A DNA stretch of 64,000 nucleotides, taken from assembly GCA_021604805.1 (NCBI GenBank), contig BQJR01000003.1, forward strand, positions 372,001 through 436,000. The letters are read 5' to 3'. A model generated the notes under the pieces. That model was not told the origin of the DNA and searched no databases. It saw only the letters and a list, made by a program, of their open reading frames with translations. Source of the stretch: Planctomycetota bacterium. GTDB lineage: Bacteria > Planctomycetota > B15-G4. The translations under genes and the position numbers were made by a program. Numbering within the stretch: the stretch's first letter is position 1; each line of letters begins with the position of its first letter. Of the stretch, positions 16,978 to 25,992 are shown one piece after another.

Positions 16978-17202
16978 TCAAAGCTCTTCGTCGGAAGGCG
17001 CGCCGGCGACCGCAGTTTCGCTTCGCATGCCAACCGTGGCAGTGAGCGCCGCCGTGACGCCCCCCGTGACTGCAGGGTTCGCGTCGCCGAACAGGAGCGT
17101 CTGCGCGAGGGTCACGGCCACGGCCGAGATCACTGCCACGCCGACCATGCGCGCCCACGGGATCCCGGCCAGCACTTGCCGGGCCGTTTCGACTTCAGCC
17201 AT
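16978..17202 (-). CDS. Small single-pass membrane protein
   Basis: 74 residues. The ATG is preceded by GGAGG with 7-base spacing, one of the clearest ribosome binding sites in the window, which supports this short gene. One hydrophobic helix (about residues 19-39, 'MVGVAVISAVAVTLAQTLLFG') is followed by an Ala/Thr/Gly-rich segment that could be a second weak helix, then an acidic end (SDEEL). Function unknown. It sits 25 bases downstream of the first ATP-grasp gene on the same strand and may be the tail of that operon. Confidence 0.6.
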   Translation of the reverse strand: MAEVETARQVLAGIPWARMVGVAVISAVAVTLAQTLLFGDANPAVTGGVTAALTATVGMRSETAVAGAPSDEEL

Positions 17203-17227
17203 GACTCATCCTCCGAGAAGTGATCTG

Positions 17228-18448
17228 TTACTGCGCGTACATCTGCACGCGCTCCCCCACCGTGTCGAGCATCTTGTGCAGTGTGTCGTAGTCGGGGTGG
17301 CGCATGCGCACCCAGGCGTTGGCCATGAAGCCGCCTTCCACCGGTTGCGTGCCGCTGCCCACCGCCGGGAAGTGCGTGTCGATCAAGTGCTCGGCCCAGT
17401 CGGCGTGCAACTCGTCGACACCTTCGTAGCCCACCACGCGCCCATCCTGGTTGGGACGCAGCGCGATCATGCCGCTGGAGAAGCGGCGCGAGGCTTGGTT
17501 CTTGGCGCCGCCCGCCACCAGCGCGTGGCCCCACTCTTCGTAGAGGTCGAGATCGTTGCCCGCGCAGTAGAGATCCCACGCGCCGACACCCGGCGGGCGG
17601 CAACCGATCTCGCTGAACTTCAAACCCTTGGGCCCGTAGAACCACTCCATGTGCGTGGCCGACGTGCCGATGCCCAGCGCGCGGATCACCTTGGAGCCGA
17701 GCGTCTTCACCTCGTCGTAGCTGGGTGAGTCGACACGGTTGGTGGAGATGATCTGCGGCGAGATCCAGCGCTGCCGCATGCCCTCCAACACGTTCGGGTA
17801 GTAGTGACAGATGAACTCGTGAGCCACTTGCCCGTTCACGCTGATCGTGTCGTAGAAACCTTCGTGACCTTCGATGAACTCTTCCACGGCCACCTCGGCG
17901 CCGTGATCGACTTGGCTCTCTTGGATCGCGCGCTGCAACTGCTCCTTGGTGTCGCACCGGAACGTGCCTGCTGCGCCCGCGCCCGCCGCCGGCTTGATGA
18001 TCACAGGGAAGCCTTCACGCTCCACGAAGGCGATCACTTCGGCGGCGCTCGTGGCGCCCGTGCTCGCGGCACAGGGCACCCCCGCTTGGCGCAACGCTTC
18101 CTTCATGGCCGGCTTGTCGCGACACAAGAACGCGGTCTGCACGCTCGTGCCGGGGATGCCGCACACCTCGCGCACCTTGGCGGCCGGCGTGATGTGCGCC
18201 TCCACCGTGGCTTCGAGCCGGTCGACCCAACCGAGCTTCTGGATGCGACGCACGGCCTCGAGCAGCGACGGTTCATGCACCACCGACCGCACTTGCTCGT
18301 AGTGCACCATCCAGCCCTTGAGCGCGTCGTCGAGGGACTCCACCGGACGTTCACCGATGCAGCTCACCTTCGCGCCCGCCGCGTGCAGCCCGCGCACGAA
18401 CTCGCGCTGGTTGAAGGGGAAACCCGGCTCCACGAAAATCACGTGCAC
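17228..18448 (-). CDS. ATP-grasp carboxylate-amine ligase (paralogue 1)
   Basis: 406 residues from GTG at 18448, chosen because GGAGG lies 7 bases upstream; a second GTG at 18442 is possible. ATP-grasp landmarks are 'GFPVIIKPAAGAGAAGT' (ATP-binding Lys and glycine loop), 'VAVEEFIEGHEGFYDT', and the metal-binding 'FSEIGCRPPGVGAWDLY'. The family joins a carboxylate, through an acyl-phosphate, to an amine or thiol. It is clearly homologous to the ligases at 21382 and 22614. The start lies inside the end of the glycogen synthase gene (10-base overlap), so the two are co-translated. The substrates are unknown. Confidence 0.85.
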   Translation of the reverse strand: MHVIFVEPGFPFNQREFVRGLHAAGAKVSCIGERPVESLDDALKGWMVHYEQVRSVVHEPSLLEAVRRIQKLGWVDRLEATVEAHITPAAKVREVCGIPGTSVQTAFLCRDKPAMKEALRQAGVPCAASTGATSAAEVIAFVEREGFPVIIKPAAGAGAAGTFRCDTKEQLQRAIQESQVDHGAEVAVEEFIEGHEGFYDTISVNGQVAHEFICHYYPNVLEGMRQRWISPQIISTNRVDSPSYDEVKTLGSKVIRALGIGTSATHMEWFYGPKGLKFSEIGCRPPGVGAWDLYCAGNDLDLYEEWGHALVAGGAKNQASRRFSSGMIALRPNQDGRVVGYEGVDELHADWAEHLIDTHFPAVGSGTQPVEGGFMANAWVRMRHPDYDTLHKMLDTVGERVQMYAQ

Positions 18449-19983
18449 GCTTCTTCCTCCGCTTCCGACGTTCCATCCGAGGAACCGTCCGAGGCTCCGT
18501 TGGCTCCCGCCGCGCCCCCGCAGCCGCACAGCCGCGCGTAGAGCGTTTCGTAGAGCCGCGCCTGCTTGGTCCAGCTGAAGTCCTGCGACATCGCGTTCGA
18601 CATGAGCTGCTTCCAGGCCGCGCGGTCGCTCCAGAGTTCGAGCACGTACACGAGCGCGCGGCGCAGCGCTTCTTCGTCGAAGTGATCGAAGACGACGCCG
18701 GTGCCCTTGCCGCTGCCGCGATCGAAGAGCTGAACCGTGTCGGCCAGTCCGCCCGTGCGACGCACCACCGGGATCGTGCCGTAAGCCAGCGAGTACATCT
18801 GGTTCAACCCGCAGGGCTCATACCGCGACGGCATCAAGAACACGTCGCTACCGGCTTCGATCAGGTGCGCGAGCTTGTTGCTGTACCCGTTGTAGAAACA
18901 CACCTTGCCGGGGAAGCGCTGCTGCAACTCGGTGAAGGCCTTCTCGTACTTCTCTTCGCCGCTGCCGAGCACGGCCAAGCGCACGTCGTGCGAACCGAGC
19001 ATGTCGGCCAGCGGTCCGGGCAGCAGCTCGAAGCCCTTCTGCCAGGCGAGCCGCGACACGATGCCGAACACGGGGCCGTGCGGCGCGGGTTTGAGACCCA
19101 GTGATTCCAGCAGCGCCACGCGGTTGATCACCTTGTCGGCCACGGTCTTCTTGCTGTAGTGCTGCGGGATGTAGCGGTCGAGCTCGGGGCTCCACTCTTG
19201 ATCGTCGATGCCATTCACGATGCCGTGCACGGCGTCGCCGCGTTCGCGCAGCGCGGTCTGTAGGCCCATGCCGTGTTCGTCGCTGAGCACTTCGCGCGCG
19301 TAGGTTTCGCTCACGGTGGTCACGGCGTCGGCATACATCACGCCGGTCTTGAGGAAGTTGATGCGGCCGTCGGCGAGGTCCTCTTGGTGCAGCATGTGCG
19401 CCGCGTCGTCGAGCCCGAGATCGTTGATCTTGCTGGCTTCGATGATGCCCTGGTAACCGATGTTGTGGATCGTGAGCAGGGTCTTGGTGCGCTTGAAGAG
19501 GTCGTCCCAGCTGGCGAGTTGCTTCACGTAGAGCGGAAGCAGGCCGGCATGCCAGTCGTGCGCGTGCACGATGTCGGGCGACCAACTCGTGTGCTGACAC
19601 ACCGAGAGCGCGGCGCGGGCGAGCACGGCGAAGCGCAGGTGCTCGTCGTCGTCTTGGGTGTAGATGCCGTCGCGGTCGTAGAGCTCGGGGCAGTCGACGA
19701 GCCAGACCTCGAGGCCCGTTTCCTTGATGGTCGACGCGAACACACTCACCTGACCTTGGCGCGGACCGAGCTGCACCGGGATCGCCTGGCAACTTTCCAC
19801 CGCCGTGAGTTCGACGCCGCTCTCGCGCACGCGCCGGTAGAGCGGCATGAGCACGCGCACGTCGTGCCCGAACTCGCTGAGCTGCGCGCCGAGCGCGGCC
19901 ACGACATCGGCCAGCCCGCCCGTTTTCGCGAGCGGCGCCACTTCCGACGCGACGAAGAGCAAACGCAGAGGCGACACAGTCAC
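18439..19983 (-). CDS. glgA: Glycogen synthase (ADP-glucose type)
   Basis: 514 residues from GTG. A bacterial GT5 glycogen/starch synthase that elongates alpha-1,4-glucan from ADP-glucose in the cytoplasm. The N-terminal 'EVAPLAKTGGLADV' carries the KTGGL nucleotide-sugar motif. 'HAHDWHAGLLPLYVK', 'TIHNIGYQG' and C-terminal 'PSRYEPCGLNQMYSLAYGTIPVVRRTGGLADTV' complete the GT-B signature. Odd feature: after the catalytic domain there is a Gly/Ala/Ser/Glu tail of about 30 residues, whose coding end overlaps the start of an ATP-grasp ligase. No other glycogen genes (glgB, glgC) are in the window, so pairing with amide-ligase genes is unusual. Confidence 0.95.
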   Translation of the reverse strand: MTVSPLRLLFVASEVAPLAKTGGLADVVAALGAQLSEFGHDVRVLMPLYRRVRESGVELTAVESCQAIPVQLGPRQGQVSVFASTIKETGLEVWLVDCPELYDRDGIYTQDDDEHLRFAVLARAALSVCQHTSWSPDIVHAHDWHAGLLPLYVKQLASWDDLFKRTKTLLTIHNIGYQGIIEASKINDLGLDDAAHMLHQEDLADGRINFLKTGVMYADAVTTVSETYAREVLSDEHGMGLQTALRERGDAVHGIVNGIDDQEWSPELDRYIPQHYSKKTVADKVINRVALLESLGLKPAPHGPVFGIVSRLAWQKGFELLPGPLADMLGSHDVRLAVLGSGEEKYEKAFTELQQRFPGKVCFYNGYSNKLAHLIEAGSDVFLMPSRYEPCGLNQMYSLAYGTIPVVRRTGGLADTVQLFDRGSGKGTGVVFDHFDEEALRRALVYVLELWSDRAAWKQLMSNAMSQDFSWTKQARLYETLYARLCGCGGAAGANGASDGSSDGTSEAEEEACT

Positions 19984-20071
19984 AGCTCCCGGGGCCCGGA
20001 GTGGAGAGAGGCCATGCTACCGCACCGTGCGAGCTGCGCGTGCTCCGAGTGCCGCGCTCAGGAGCGGCGCC

Positions 20072-21268
20072 CTAGCTGTCGGCGCCCGGGCTGTCGACGT
20101 CCCCGCCCGACTCGAACTCGGCGAGGCGCGCGCGGAAGTCGTCGAGGCTGGCTTGCAGCAGTGGCTTCTCGAAGTCGGGCGCGCGTTCGAGCGCCTCCGT
20201 CTGCAGCGCCACAGCCTGCGCCCACTCCTGGCGCGCGGCGTGCACGGTGGCCTTCACGCTCAACACGTCGGGGTCCCAGCGCTGGTTCAGCTCCACGGCG
20301 CGCTCGGCGGCCATCAGCGCGATGTCGAGATCGACGACCTCGCCCTCAGGCGTGGGGTCGGTGACCGCGATGCGATACGCCAACTCGATGAGTTCGAAGG
20401 GCTCGCGACCCTCGGGGCCGTCGAAGTAGGCCAGCGCTTCGGCGCGCGCTTCGTCGAGCCGGCCCATGCGACGCAGCACGCTGTAGCAACCCAGTCGCCA
20501 CGACTCGTACATCGGATGCGCCTCGACCAAGCGACGGCTGTATTCGAGCTCCTTGAGATCGCGGCCGTCGCTCTCGGCTTGCCAGACCTGGGAGAGCACG
20601 AAGCCCATCTTGCGCGCGGCGAGGTCGCGTTCGTTGAGCTCGGCCTCGAAGGCATCGCGTGCGACGTCGAGGTCCCAACGGTCGGCGAGCACGTCGTCCA
20701 CACAGGCCGCCAAGCCTTGGTCGGCGCGCCCGATCCACGCGAGCCGGCCGCGGGCGTCGATCACCATGCTGAGCGGATAGAAGAAGGTCGCGCTGCCGCT
20801 GTCGGTGAGGAAGGCCTCCACGCTGCGCCGCTCGGGATCACCCGCCACCTTGTAGGACATCTCGTCGCCCAACCACTCCACGATCGCTTCCACGTGGTCG
20901 AGTTCGTTGCCGAGCGGCGCCGCGATCCCGATCACGTCGAGCGAGGCATCGCGGTGCTTCTCGGCCAGCGCGTTCACGTGCGGGATGCTGAAGCGGTTGC
21001 GTCCGCCGTTGGCCCAGAAGTCGAGCACGTACACCGTGCCGCGCTTGAAGCTGTTGACCTTCTTGCCCTGCACCCAGTCGAGGCCCACGAGCCGCGGCGC
21101 CTTGTCGCCGATGCGCAGTTCGGGGACGAAGGGTTCGTCGGCACTGGCTCCTGCCCCGCCACACAGGGCGAGCACCACGAAGAGCGCTGCGCCTACGAAC
21201 TTCGGACGCAAGGCCCAATGCGTCCAGGATCGTCGACCGCCGACAGTGAGCGAGCGTATCTCGAGCAT
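20072..21268 (-). CDS. Secreted thioredoxin-fold (TlpA-like) protein lacking the CXXC motif
   Basis: 398 residues from ATG at 21268; an in-frame ATG at 21298 is an alternative. A basic n-region of about 25 residues, then the hydrophobic 'FVGAALFVVLALCGGAGASA', indicates export. Residues about 50-200 follow the TlpA/AhpC pattern: 'IGDKAPRLVGLDWVQG', 'YVLDFWANGGRNRFSIPHVNAL' and 'PLSMVIDARGRLAWIG'. At the catalytic position after 'DFWA' the two cysteines are replaced by 'NGGRN', so thiol-disulfide exchange is not expected. The C-terminal half is helical and resembles TPR-like repeats. It is probably a binding or scaffold protein. Confidence 0.75.
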   Translation of the reverse strand: MLEIRSLTVGGRRSWTHWALRPKFVGAALFVVLALCGGAGASADEPFVPELRIGDKAPRLVGLDWVQGKKVNSFKRGTVYVLDFWANGGRNRFSIPHVNALAEKHRDASLDVIGIAAPLGNELDHVEAIVEWLGDEMSYKVAGDPERRSVEAFLTDSGSATFFYPLSMVIDARGRLAWIGRADQGLAACVDDVLADRWDLDVARDAFEAELNERDLAARKMGFVLSQVWQAESDGRDLKELEYSRRLVEAHPMYESWRLGCYSVLRRMGRLDEARAEALAYFDGPEGREPFELIELAYRIAVTDPTPEGEVVDLDIALMAAERAVELNQRWDPDVLSVKATVHAARQEWAQAVALQTEALERAPDFEKPLLQASLDDFRARLAEFESGGDVDSPGADS

Positions 21269-21381
21269 GCAGCGACTCCCCGGTGGCCCAGTAAGCATCA
21301 GCCTACACGAGGGCCGGGCAGCGTTGGTGCGCGCGACCCCGCAGCGGTATCCTGCGCCTCCCCCGAGCCCTGCGGTCTCCC

Positions 21382-22605
21382 ATGCGCCACGCTGTCTTCG
21401 TCGTTCCCTTCGCTTTCGAGACCTCGCTGCGCTTTCTCGAACGTGCGGTGCGGCTGCCGGGGCTGCGGCTCTCGGTGGTCAGCGGCGACCCGAGCTTCAA
21501 GATCCCGGAGGCCACGCGGCACCCGCTGGTGGGCTTCGAGCAGGTGGCCGATCCGCTCAACCCGGGGCAGCTCGCCGCGGCGATCCAGAAGCTCGAAGCG
21601 CAACACGGCAAGGTCGAGCGGCTCGTGGGCGTGCTCGAACAACTGCAGGTCCCGCTGGCGCAGGTGCGCGAACACCTCGGCATCCCCGGGCTCGGCGTGC
21701 AGGCCGCGCGCAACTTCCGCGACAAGGCGCGCATGAAAGACGTGCTGCGCGCGAACGGTTTGCCGTGCGCCGCGCACCGCCTGTGTCACAGCACCGACGA
21801 GGCGCTGCACTTCATGCGCGAGCTCGGCGGCCCGGCCGTCGCCAAGCCGCCGGACGGTGCGGGCGCCAAGGGTACGTATCGCGTGGAGAGCGCCGAGCAG
21901 CTCGCCGAGTTGTTGCGTCACAGCCCACCGAGTGCGCACGCGCCGCTGCTGCTCGAAGAGTTCGTGCAAGGCGAAGAGTTCTCCTTCGACGCCGTGTTCA
22001 TGGCCGGGCACATGGTCTGGCACAACATCAACTGCTACCGACCGTCGCCGCTGCAGGTGGTGCAGAACGAGTGGATCCAGTGGTGCGTGTTGCTGCCGCA
22101 CGACATCAGCGGCGGCGAGTTCGATCCGATCCGTCGCGACGGCGAACGCGCCATGCGCGTGCTCGGCCTGGAAACCGGCTTGGCGCACATGGAATGGTTC
22201 CAGCGCCCCGACGGTTCGATCGCGATCAGCGAAGTCGGCGCGCGTCCGCCCGGCGCGCAGTTCACCTCGCTCATGAGCTACACGCACGACACCGACATGT
22301 ACGCCGCCTGGGCGAAGCTCGTGCTGCTCGACAGCTTCGACCCGCCCGCGCGCAAGTACGCCTCGGGTGCGGCCTACCTGCGCGGCATGGGACGCGGACG
22401 CGTGAAGGCGATCCACGGTCTGGCCGACGCGCAAGCGCGCATGGGCGACATCGTCGTCGACGTGCGGCTGCCCGAGATCGGCAAGCCCGGCGCGACCAGC
22501 GGCTACGAAGGCGACGGCTACGCGATCTTGCGTCACCCCAACACGGCGGTGGTCGAGCGCGGCCTCGCCGATCTCATCTCACGCGTGCGCGTGGAACTCG
22601 GCTGA
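21382..22605 (+). CDS. ATP-grasp carboxylate-amine ligase (paralogue 2)
   Basis: 407 residues from ATG. ATP-grasp features are 'GGPAVAKPPDGAGAKGTYRV' (the ATP-binding region), 'LLLEEFVQGEEFSFDAVF' and 'AISEVGARPPGAQFTSL' (metal and phosphate binding). The N-terminal domain (about 100 residues) resembles the pre-ATP-grasp fold. It is homologous to the ligases at 17228 and 22614, and all three share the pattern 'G-x-RPPG'. It is the first gene of a plus-strand run of ligase, ligase, S51-type peptidase and esterase with gaps of 1-8 bases or overlaps, so a common pathway is likely. The substrates are unknown. Confidence 0.85.
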   Translation: MRHAVFVVPFAFETSLRFLERAVRLPGLRLSVVSGDPSFKIPEATRHPLVGFEQVADPLNPGQLAAAIQKLEAQHGKVERLVGVLEQLQVPLAQVREHLGIPGLGVQAARNFRDKARMKDVLRANGLPCAAHRLCHSTDEALHFMRELGGPAVAKPPDGAGAKGTYRVESAEQLAELLRHSPPSAHAPLLLEEFVQGEEFSFDAVFMAGHMVWHNINCYRPSPLQVVQNEWIQWCVLLPHDISGGEFDPIRRDGERAMRVLGLETGLAHMEWFQRPDGSIAISEVGARPPGAQFTSLMSYTHDTDMYAAWAKLVLLDSFDPPARKYASGAAYLRGMGRGRVKAIHGLADAQARMGDIVVDVRLPEIGKPGATSGYEGDGYAILRHPNTAVVERGLADLISRVRVELG

Positions 22606-22613
22606 GAGCTGTC

Positions 22614-23837
22614 ATGAACGTGTTGTTCCTGTCCCCCGCCTTCCCGGCCGAGATGCCCGCCTTCGTGGAGGGCCTCGCGAAAGTCGGCGCGCACGTGTAC
22701 GGCATCGGCGAGCAACCCGAGGGCGCGCTGCCCGAGCGCGCCAAGCGCGCGCTCACCGCTTACAAACAAGTGAGCGGACTCTTCGACACGCAGAGCACCG
22801 TGGCCACCGTGCTCGACCAACTCAAGAAGTACGGCGTCACGATCGACCGCGTGGAGTCGCCTTGGGAACCCACCGTGGAGCTCACCGCGCAGCTGCGCGA
22901 GGCGCTCGGCGTGCCGGGCATGGGGCTCGAACAGGCCACGGCCTTCCGCGACAAAGAGATCATGAAGCAGGTGCTCGACGGCGCCGGCCTGCGCACGCCG
23001 CACCACCATCGCTGCAACACCACCGACCAGATGCGCGCCGCCGCCGAAGACGTGGGCTTCCCGCTCATCGTGAAGCCCATCGCCGGCGCAGGCTCGGCCG
23101 ACACCTACCGCGTGAACGACGCCGCCGAGCTCGACAACGTGATCAAACTCGTGGGCCACGTGCCCGAGGTGTCGGTGGAAGAGTTCATCGAAGGCGAGGA
23201 GTTCACCTTCGACACGATCTGCGCCAACGGCGAGGTGCTCTACTACAACATCGCCTGGTATCGCCCGCGCCCGCTCATCGCGCGCAGCTTGGAGTGGACC
23301 TCGCCGCAAACGATGTCACTGCGTGATGTCGACGCGCCGCACCTCGCGCCGGGCAAAGCGCTCGGCTTCAACGTGCTCAAGGCGCTCGGCTTCCGCGACG
23401 GCTACACGCACATGGAATGGTTCCTCACGCCGCGCGGCGAGGCCGTGTTCGGTGAGATCGGCGCGCGTCCGCCAGGTGCGCGCACGGTCGACGTGATGAA
23501 CCACGCCTGCGACGCCGACTTCCACGCCGGCTGGGCCAGCGCCGTCTGCTACGGCACACTCGGCCAGAGCTGGGAGCGCCGCTACAACGCGGCGAGCATC
23601 TTCAAGCGCGCGCAAGGTCAGGGCCGCATCCAGCGCATCGAAGGGCTCGAGAGTTTGATGCACCGCTACGGTCGTCACATCGTGGCGGTGGAGCTGCTGC
23701 CCATCGGCGCGCCACGCAGGAACTGGAAGCAAACGCTCCTGAGCGACGGTCACTTGATGGTGCGCCATCCCGACCTGAGCAGTTGCATCGAGATCTGCGA
23801 CGCCGTCGGCACCGACCTGCAACTCTACGCGGGCTGA
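22614..23837 (+). CDS. ATP-grasp carboxylate-amine ligase (paralogue 3)
   Basis: 407 residues from ATG, 8 bases after the preceding ligase. It opens with 'MNVLFLSPAFPAEMPAFVEG', close to the opening of the 17228 paralogue (IFVEPGFPFNQREFVRG). ATP-grasp motifs are 'GFPLIVKPIAGAGSADTYRV', 'SVEEFIEGEEFTFDTIC' and 'VFGEIGARPPGARTVDVM'. Both paralogues end with a segment reading as a regulatory strand (here 'VGTDLQLYAG', there 'VGERVQMYAQ'), so 17228 and 22614 are the closest pair. It probably acts with its neighbours to build or modify a small amide or peptide. Substrate specificity cannot be read. Confidence 0.85.
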   Translation: MNVLFLSPAFPAEMPAFVEGLAKVGAHVYGIGEQPEGALPERAKRALTAYKQVSGLFDTQSTVATVLDQLKKYGVTIDRVESPWEPTVELTAQLREALGVPGMGLEQATAFRDKEIMKQVLDGAGLRTPHHHRCNTTDQMRAAAEDVGFPLIVKPIAGAGSADTYRVNDAAELDNVIKLVGHVPEVSVEEFIEGEEFTFDTICANGEVLYYNIAWYRPRPLIARSLEWTSPQTMSLRDVDAPHLAPGKALGFNVLKALGFRDGYTHMEWFLTPRGEAVFGEIGARPPGARTVDVMNHACDADFHAGWASAVCYGTLGQSWERRYNAASIFKRAQGQGRIQRIEGLESLMHRYGRHIVAVELLPIGAPRRNWKQTLLSDGHLMVRHPDLSSCIEICDAVGTDLQLYAG

Positions 23838-23838
23838 C

Positions 23839-24792
23839 ATGACGCGCCTCACACTCCTCGGCCCCCAGCGCAGGAATCCCTGCGTCGCGCACGTGATCAA
23901 GACACGCCAAGAGAGCGGGCGCGTGGCCGTCGTGACCGCAGGTTGGGAAGAGCGCGAGAGCGAGCTCGACGAGATGCGCGCGCATCTCGGTGAACACTTC
24001 GAGACCGTGGGCCTCGGCCTGTGTGCCCGCGCCGAACAACTCTTCCACGAGGACCCGGAGCTGCTCACGGCGCTGCAAGCACACAGCGATCAGCGCCTGC
24101 GTCTGCTCGAGCTGTATCGCCTGCGCCTGGATCACGCGGCCGACAGCGTCTACGCGCTGCTCGCTGATGTCGACGAAGCCCGCGCCGAACTCTCGCGCCT
24201 CGAAGCCGACGACGCCCTGCGCGCCGTGCAAGCCCTCGACGCGCGCAACCTGCAGCGCATCTCCGAACTGCAAGCGCGCTTCGACGAACGCTGGTCGCCC
24301 GAGACGCGCCCCGCCTTCGCCGACGCGCGCGCCGAGATCGCCGAGCGCCTCGCCGCCTGCGACGTGTTGGCCATCGCCGGCGGACACGTGGGCGTGCTGC
24401 TCGACCGGCTGCACCTGTTCGGCATCCGCGCCTTGATCGGCGAGCGCCTCGTGGTGGCCTGGTCGGCGGGCGCGATGGCCTGCACCGAGCGCGTGCTGTT
24501 GTTCCACGACAGCCCGCCGCAGGGTCGCGGTCACGCCGAGATGTACGCGCCGGGCCTCGCGCTCGCGCCGGGGCTCGTGGCGCTGCCGCACGCGCGCACG
24601 CGGCTGGCGCTGCACGACCTGCGCCGCGTCTCCGCGCTCGCGCGACGTTGCGCCCCCGCCACCTGCGTGTGCCTCGACGAAGGCAGCCGCGCCGACTGGG
24701 ACGGCAAAGCCTGGTCGATCGCGCCGGGCACGCGCTGGATGACGGCCGAGGGAACGCTGGCCGAACACGCCGTCGGGAGCGCCGCCACGTGA
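23839..24792 (+). CDS. Peptidase S51-like (cyanophycinase/dipeptidase E type) protein
   Basis: 317 residues from ATG one base after the ligase stop. The C-terminal half carries the S51/class I glutamine-amidotransferase-like nucleophile elbow 'VVAWSAGAMACTERV' with Ser209, preceded by 'DVLAIAGGHVGVLLDRLHLFG'. His in 'GRGHAEMYAPGLAL' is a candidate catalytic partner. Enzymes of this family cleave unusual peptides such as cyanophycin or Asp-X dipeptides. The N-terminal half has a long helical insertion (about residues 60-165), atypical for S51. Placement after two ATP-grasp ligases suggests that it hydrolyses the product or an intermediate. The stop overlaps the esterase start as GTGA. Confidence 0.75.
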   Translation: MTRLTLLGPQRRNPCVAHVIKTRQESGRVAVVTAGWEERESELDEMRAHLGEHFETVGLGLCARAEQLFHEDPELLTALQAHSDQRLRLLELYRLRLDHAADSVYALLADVDEARAELSRLEADDALRAVQALDARNLQRISELQARFDERWSPETRPAFADARAEIAERLAACDVLAIAGGHVGVLLDRLHLFGIRALIGERLVVAWSAGAMACTERVLLFHDSPPQGRGHAEMYAPGLALAPGLVALPHARTRLALHDLRRVSALARRCAPATCVCLDEGSRADWDGKAWSIAPGTRWMTAEGTLAEHAVGSAAT

Positions 24793-25952
24793 ACCCAGCA
24801 CCGAGTCCCGTCCCGCAACACCCCGCGCTGGCCGAGCTGCTCGGCCAAGGCGCCCCCACGCCCGAGGCCATCGACAGCTTCCTGGCCGCGCACGAGTTCC
24901 CGCTGGTCGAAGACGACCGCGTCACCTTCCTGTGGCGCGGACAGGCCGACGAGGTGCGCCTGCAACACTTCATCTTCGCGCTCGAGACGAGCCAGCCCTT
25001 CGAGCGCGTGGAAGGCAGCGACCTGTGGCAGCTACGCCTGGAACTGCCGCAACGATCGCGCGTGGAATACAAACTCTTCGTGCGCACGGGCGAGCACAAA
25101 GAGCTCGTGCGCGACCCGCTCAACGACAAGCTCGCGCACGACCCCTACGGCGCGAACTCGGTCTGCCAGAGCGCTGGCTACGAGGTCCCCGAGTGGAGTC
25201 ACGAGGATCCCGACGCGCGTCCCGGCGAGGTGCGCGAGCGCCTCATGCACAGCGAGGCGCTCGGCGGCGAACGTCGCGTGCGGGTGTACCTGCCGGCGCG
25301 CTACCGCGACACGCGTCGCTACCCGCTGCTCATCGCGCACGACGGCACGGACACGATGAACTTCGCCGCGCTCAAGACCGTGCTCGACAACCTGATCCAC
25401 CGTCACGAGATCCCCCCGATGATCGTGGCGCTCAGCGATCCCGGCGATCGCTTGGTGGAGTACGCCGCCGACCCGCGCCACGCCACCTTCCTCGCCGACG
25501 AGTTGTTGCCCGCCCTGCAAAGTGAGTACCCGCTCATCGATCGCCCGGCAGCACGCGGACTCATGGGCGCCAGCTTCGGCGCCGTGGCCTCGCTCTCCAC
25601 CGCCTGGATGCGGCAGGGCCTGTTCGGGAGGTTGCTGCTGCAATCGGGCAGCTTCGCCTTCACCGACATCGGCGAGAGCACGCGCCCGCCCGTCTTCGAC
25701 CCCGTGGTCGAGTTCGTGAATGCCTTCCGCGAGACGCCGGGCAAGCCCACGCAGAAGGCCTTCGTGAGCTGCGGCACCTACGAGTCGCTGATCTACGAGA
25801 ACCGTTCGCTCGTGCCCGTGCTCCAGGAAGCCGGCCTCGAAGTGAAGTACGTGGAAGCCCGCGACGGCCACAACTGGGAGAACTGGCGCGACCGTTTGCG
25901 CGAAGGGCTGAGCTGGTTGTTCCCGGGACCGCTGGGGTTCGTGTACGAATGA
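24789..25952 (+). CDS. Enterochelin-esterase-like serine hydrolase with N-terminal sandwich domain
   Basis: 387 residues from GTG overlapping the S51 gene stop. Residues about 40-140 look like the beta-sandwich domain that precedes enterochelin esterases ('VTFLWRGQADEVRLQHFIFA', 'WQLRLELPQRSRVEYKLFV'). The esterase D-type alpha/beta hydrolase follows, with 'RRVRVYLPARYRDTRRYPLL', the nucleophile elbow 'GLMGASFGAVAS' (Gly-x-Ser-x-Gly) and catalytic His in 'ARDGHNWENWRDRL'. In siderophore systems such enzymes hydrolyse ester-linked trimers; here no siderophore genes are present. It likely cleaves an ester made by or attached to the product of the neighbouring ligases. Confidence 0.82.
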   Translation: MNPAPSPVPQHPALAELLGQGAPTPEAIDSFLAAHEFPLVEDDRVTFLWRGQADEVRLQHFIFALETSQPFERVEGSDLWQLRLELPQRSRVEYKLFVRTGEHKELVRDPLNDKLAHDPYGANSVCQSAGYEVPEWSHEDPDARPGEVRERLMHSEALGGERRVRVYLPARYRDTRRYPLLIAHDGTDTMNFAALKTVLDNLIHRHEIPPMIVALSDPGDRLVEYAADPRHATFLADELLPALQSEYPLIDRPAARGLMGASFGAVASLSTAWMRQGLFGRLLLQSGSFAFTDIGESTRPPVFDPVVEFVNAFRETPGKPTQKAFVSCGTYESLIYENRSLVPVLQEAGLEVKYVEARDGHNWENWRDRLREGLSWLFPGPLGFVYE

Positions 25953-25992
25953 TCAACGCGCCGCGCGCGCGGATCTCACTGGGGAGTCACCG

